From NCBI GenBank assembly GCA_028752905.1, contig JAQNBH010000002.1:26519932-26583931 (forward strand): a DNA stretch of 64,000 bases, in the 5' to 3' direction. Origin of the DNA: Cladorhizidae sp. MBARI D1340-BT2. Its lineage: Eukaryota; Porifera; Demospongiae; Poecilosclerida; Cladorhizidae. Every line of letters begins with the position of its first letter. The first letter of the stretch is position 1. Made by a program: the position numbers and the translations under genes. A model generated the notes under the pieces. The model was not told the origin of the DNA. It searched no databases and saw only the letters and a list, made by a program, of their open reading frames with translations. Positions 60,855 to 64,000 of the stretch are shown in pieces.

Positions 60855-63378
60855 GTGGTAAGGTTTGTGATTTTTCCTGGCGTTTTCCAGTTGCCAAAGC
60901 GGTGGCCTGCCAGTGAAAAACCACTACATTTATTGATAATCTGTTCACATGTTGCAGATAAGGGCCTTCTCTATCAGTTGACAAAATCTGGGACTTTGGT
61001 CTTGTTAATTAGGGCAGTTATGAATTGTACTCTTACTTGATGCTAAACATGTTAGCTTCGTAGATTATCCACACTTCACTGAATAGACTTTATGTATAGC
61101 TATTAAGATAGGACTCTCTAAGTGCTCTCTCTTGATACCAAACATCCATATATTCTGCACACTTCACTGTAATGGACTTGCAAGATAGGTATCTCTCAGT
61201 GTTCTCTATCTTAAGCTAAACATGTTAGCTTCATAGATTCTCCACACTTCACTGAATAGACTTGATATATAGCTCTAAAGGTAGGCCTCTCTCTGTTCTC
61301 TCTCTTGATACCAAACATCCGTATATTCCACATACTTCACAGTAATGGACTTGATAGAATCACAAGATAGGTTTCTCTCTGCTCTCTCTTGATGCTAAAT
61401 AGATTCTCCACACTTCACTGAATAAACTTGATATATAGCTATTAAGATAGGTCTCTCTCTGTGCTCTCTGTTGATATCAAACATCCATAATATTCTGCAC
61501 ATTTTACTGTAATGGACTTGATATGATTCGAATGATAGGTTTCATTATGTGTTCTCTATCTTGATATTTGCCCTAATTTGGTCTATATGTTTCTCATTTT
61601 CCCCCCGAAAATCTTGTTTTTTTGCCGTGAAGCTCATAACATTTCTACACTTTACCCAAAAAAGATAATTATTTTTTATATCACCGGATAGCTCTTCTAA
61701 TTATCTGTCTTTTGTACGTGCCAAAATTTTGAGTACTCTAAGTATTAAGAAGTTATGATGATTTGAAGTGGTAAGGTTTGGGATTTTTCCTGGCGTTTTC
61801 CAGTTGCCAAAGCGGTGGCCTGCCAGTGAAAAACCACTACATTTATTGATAATCTGTTCACATGTTGCAGATAAGGGCCTTCTCTATCAGTTGACAAAAT
61901 CTGGGACTTTGGTCTTGTTAATTAGGGCAGTTATGAATTGTACTCTTACTTGATGCTAAACATGTTCTTGATATTTGCCCTAATTTGGTCTATATGTTTC
62001 TCATTTCCCCCCCGAAAATCTTGTTTTTTTGCCGTGAAGCTCATAACTTTTCTACACTTTACCCAAAAAAGATAGTTTTTATATCACCGGATAGCTCTTC
62101 TAATTATCTGTCTTTTGTACGTGCCAAAATTTTGAGTACTCTAAGTATTAGCAAGTTATGGTGATTTGAAGTGGTAAGGTTTGGGATTTTTCCTGGCGTT
62201 TTCCAGTTGCCAAAGCGGTGGCCTGCCAGTGAAAAACCACTACATTTATTGATAATCTGTTCACATGTTGCAGATAAGGGCCTTCTCTATCAGTTGACAA
62301 AATCTGGGACTTTGGTCTTGTTAATTAGGGCAGTTATGAATTGTACTCTTACTTGATGCTAAACATGTTCTTGATATTTGCCCTAATTTGGTCTATATGT
62401 TTCTCATTTTCCCCCCGAAAATCTTGTTTTTTTGCCGTGAAGCTCATAACTTTTCTACACTTTACCCAAAAAAGATAATTTTTATATCACCGGATAGCTC
62501 TTCTAATTATCTGTCTTTTGTACGTGCCAAAATTTGAGTACTCTAAGTATTTGCAAGTTATGGTGATTTGAAGTGGTAAGGTTTGTGATTTTTCCTGGCG
62601 TTTTCCAGTTGCCAAAGAGGTGGCCTGCCAGTGAAAAACCACTACATTTATTGATAATCTGTTCACATGTTGCAGATAAGGGCCTTCTCTATCAGTTGAC
62701 AAAATCTGGGACTTTGGTCTTGTTAATTAGGGCAGTTATGAATTGTACTCTTACTTGATGCTAAACATGTTCTTGATATTTGCCCTAATTTGGTCTATAT
62801 GTTTCTCATTTTCCCCCCGAAAATCTTGTTTTTTTGCCGTGAAGCTCATAACTTTTCTACACTTTACCCAAAAAAGATAATTTTTATATCACCGGATAGC
62901 CCTTCTAATTATCTGTCTTTTGTACGTGCCAAAAGTTTGAGTACTCTAAGTATTAGGAAGTTATGATGATTTGAAGTGGTAAGGTTTGTGATTTTTCCTG
63001 GCGTTTTCCAGTTGCCAAAGCGGTGGCCTGCCAGTGAAAAACCACTACATTTATTGATAATCTGTTCACATGTTGCAGATAAGGGCCTTCTCTATCAGTT
63101 GACAAAATCTGGGACTTTGGTCTTGTTAATTAGGGCAGTTATGAATTGTACTCTTACTTGATGCTAAACATGTTCTTGATATTTGCCCTAATTTGGTCTA
63201 TATGTTTCTCATTTTCCCCCCGAAAATCTTGTTTTTTTGCCGTGAAGCTCATAACTTTTCTACACTTTATCCAAAAAAGATAATTTTTATATCACCGGAT
63301 AGCCCTTCTAATTATCTGTCTTTTGTACGTGCCAAAATTTTAAGTACTCTAAGTATTAGGAAGTTATGATGATTTGAA
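60855..63378 (+). repeat. Insert-bearing HOR, 2524 bp, copy 2
   Basis: Monomers start at 60855 (with insert 3), 61768, 62171, 62573 and 62976. All private markers of copy 1 recur at +2524, for example GATAGTTTTT near 62073 and AAAGAGGTGG near 62616. The next unit begins at 63379 with insert 4 and leaves the window. Copies 1 and 2 are among the most similar HOR copies seen here, consistent with a recent duplication. Confidence 0.9.
61054..61559 (+). repeat. 506-bp insert, copy 3 (left/right chimera)
   Basis: The insert occupies the same site in the monomer that starts at 60855. Its left half matches copies 1 and 4 (ACTTTATGTATAGC, TCTCTAAG, CTTAAGCT near 61210). Its right half and right flank match copy 2 (CCACATAC near 61328, CACATTTTACTG near 61498, GATAATTATTTTTTAT near 61664). 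The switch lies between about 61218 and 61329. It is the junction expected if copies 2 and 4 recombined unequally to create the 2524-bp duplication. Confidence 0.88.
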
Positions 63379-63577
63379 GTGGTAAGGTTTGTGATTTTTC
63401 CTGGCGTTTTCCAGTTGCCAAAGCGGTGGCCTGCCAGTGAAAAACCACTACATTTATTGATAATCTGTTCACATGTTGCAGATAAGGGCCTTCTCTATCA
63501 GTTGACAAAATCTGGGACTTTGGTCTTGTTAATTAGGGCAGTTATGAATTGTACTCTTACTTGATGCTAAACATGTT

Positions 63578-64000
63578 AGCTTCGTAGATTATCCACACTT
63601 CACTGAATAGACTTTATGTATAGCTATTAAGATAGGACTCTCTAAGTGCTCTCTCTTGATACCAAACATCCATATATTCTGCACACTTCACTGTAATGGA
63701 CTTGCAAGATAGGTATCTCTCAGTGTTCTCTATCTTAAGCTAAACATGTTAGCTTCATAGATTCTCCACACTTCACTGAATAGACTTGATATATAGCTCT
63801 AAAGGTAGGCCTCTCTCTGTTCTCTCTCTTGATACCAAACATCCGTATATTCCGCATACTTCACAGTAATGGACTTGATAGAATCACAAGATAGGTTTCT
63901 CGATGCTAAATAGATTCTCCACACTTCACTGAATAAACTTGATATATAGCTATTAAGATAGGTCTCTCTCTGTGCTCTCTGTTGATATCAAACATCCATA
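63578..64000 (+). repeat. 506-bp insert, copy 4 (cut by window end)
   Basis: The insert occupies the same site in the monomer that starts at 63379. The visible 423 bp follow copy 1 (ACTTTATGTATAGC, CTTAAGCT, CCGCATAC near 63852) but lack 13 bp of the CTCT-rich stretch at about 63901, where GGTTTCTC joins directly to GATGCTAAATAG. The remainder lies beyond the window. Confidence 0.88.

Larger units (their letters stand above)
1..64000 (+). repeat. Tandem satellite array, ~403-bp monomer, 154 monomer starts
   Basis: The same ~403-bp unit recurs head-to-tail through the whole window, starting at 61, 464, 867, 1270, 1673, 2080 and so on to 63379. All units lie on the same strand and none is inverted. 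Most steps are 403 bp; 401, 402, 404-408 and one 398 are explained by small indels in homopolymers, a TA run and an AAAATTTT stretch. Four units carry a 506-bp insert, giving steps of 909 or 913 bp. No gene, RNA gene or transposon interrupts the array. Known centromeric satellites show this combination of monomer identity, single orientation and higher-order structure, so a centromeric or pericentromeric role is my inference; nothing in the sequence proves it. The family is not one I recognise. Near-identical copies this long are also prone to assembly collapse or expansion. Confidence 0.97.

Overview
The whole window is one block of eukaryotic satellite DNA. I see no protein-coding gene, no structural RNA gene, no CRISPR array and no recognisable full-length transposon. 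A repeat of about 403 bp runs head-to-tail from base 1 to base 64000, always in the same orientation. I count 154 monomer starts, taking the motif GTGGTAAGG (GTGTTAAGG or TTGGTAAGG in two copies) as position 1. Lengths are mostly 401-408 bp, with one of 398. A hand count of one monomer (464-866) gives about 36% GC. Homogeneity over 64 kb, uniform orientation, layered higher-order repeats (HORs) and the absence of genes point to a centromeric or pericentromeric/heterochromatic array of a plant, animal or other eukaryote. I do not recognise the family and cannot name the organism.

Each monomer has two parts. Positions 1 to about 237 form a core that is almost invariant across all copies. Positions of about 238-403 form a more variable part with a C-tract, a T-tract and a recurring set of diagnostic substitutions and small indels. 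These markers define monomer types, and the order of types reveals the higher-order structure.

Layout, left to right. 1-1.7 kb is a partial copy of a nine-monomer HOR. 1.7-4.9 kb holds an 808-bp dimer and a 2018-bp five-monomer duplication. 4.9-12.0 kb has two nearly identical 3634-bp nine-monomer copies. 12-29 kb holds a four-monomer cassette used four times inside larger duplications of about 5.2-5.65 kb, 2827 bp and 806 bp. 29.5-36.4 kb is a 1216-bp three-monomer HOR in five copies. 36.4-47 kb has a 2427-bp six-monomer duplication, and an 8.1-8.5 kb duplication spans 34.4-46.7 kb. 47-57 kb has a 1614-bp four-monomer HOR and a 2823-bp seven-monomer HOR, with visible chimeric monomers at their junctions. 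57-64 kb contains four copies (the last cut by the window end) of an unrelated 506-bp insert, built of six shorter repeats of about 87 bp and placed at exactly the same site in the monomer.

The most interesting signals are these: (1) the 506-bp insert family and its single fixed site, which lies inside a 10-bp inverted repeat overlapped and flanked by an 8-bp direct repeat in every monomer; (2) insert copy 3, which is a left/right chimera and so marks the junction of an unequal crossover that made the 2524-bp HOR; (3) monomers at 54192 and 55806 that are within-monomer chimeras and explain how a seven-monomer HOR shrank to four and how a single monomer was duplicated; (4) the contrast between invariant core and variable part. 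Short open frames recur in every monomer only because the DNA recurs, and I do not call them genes.
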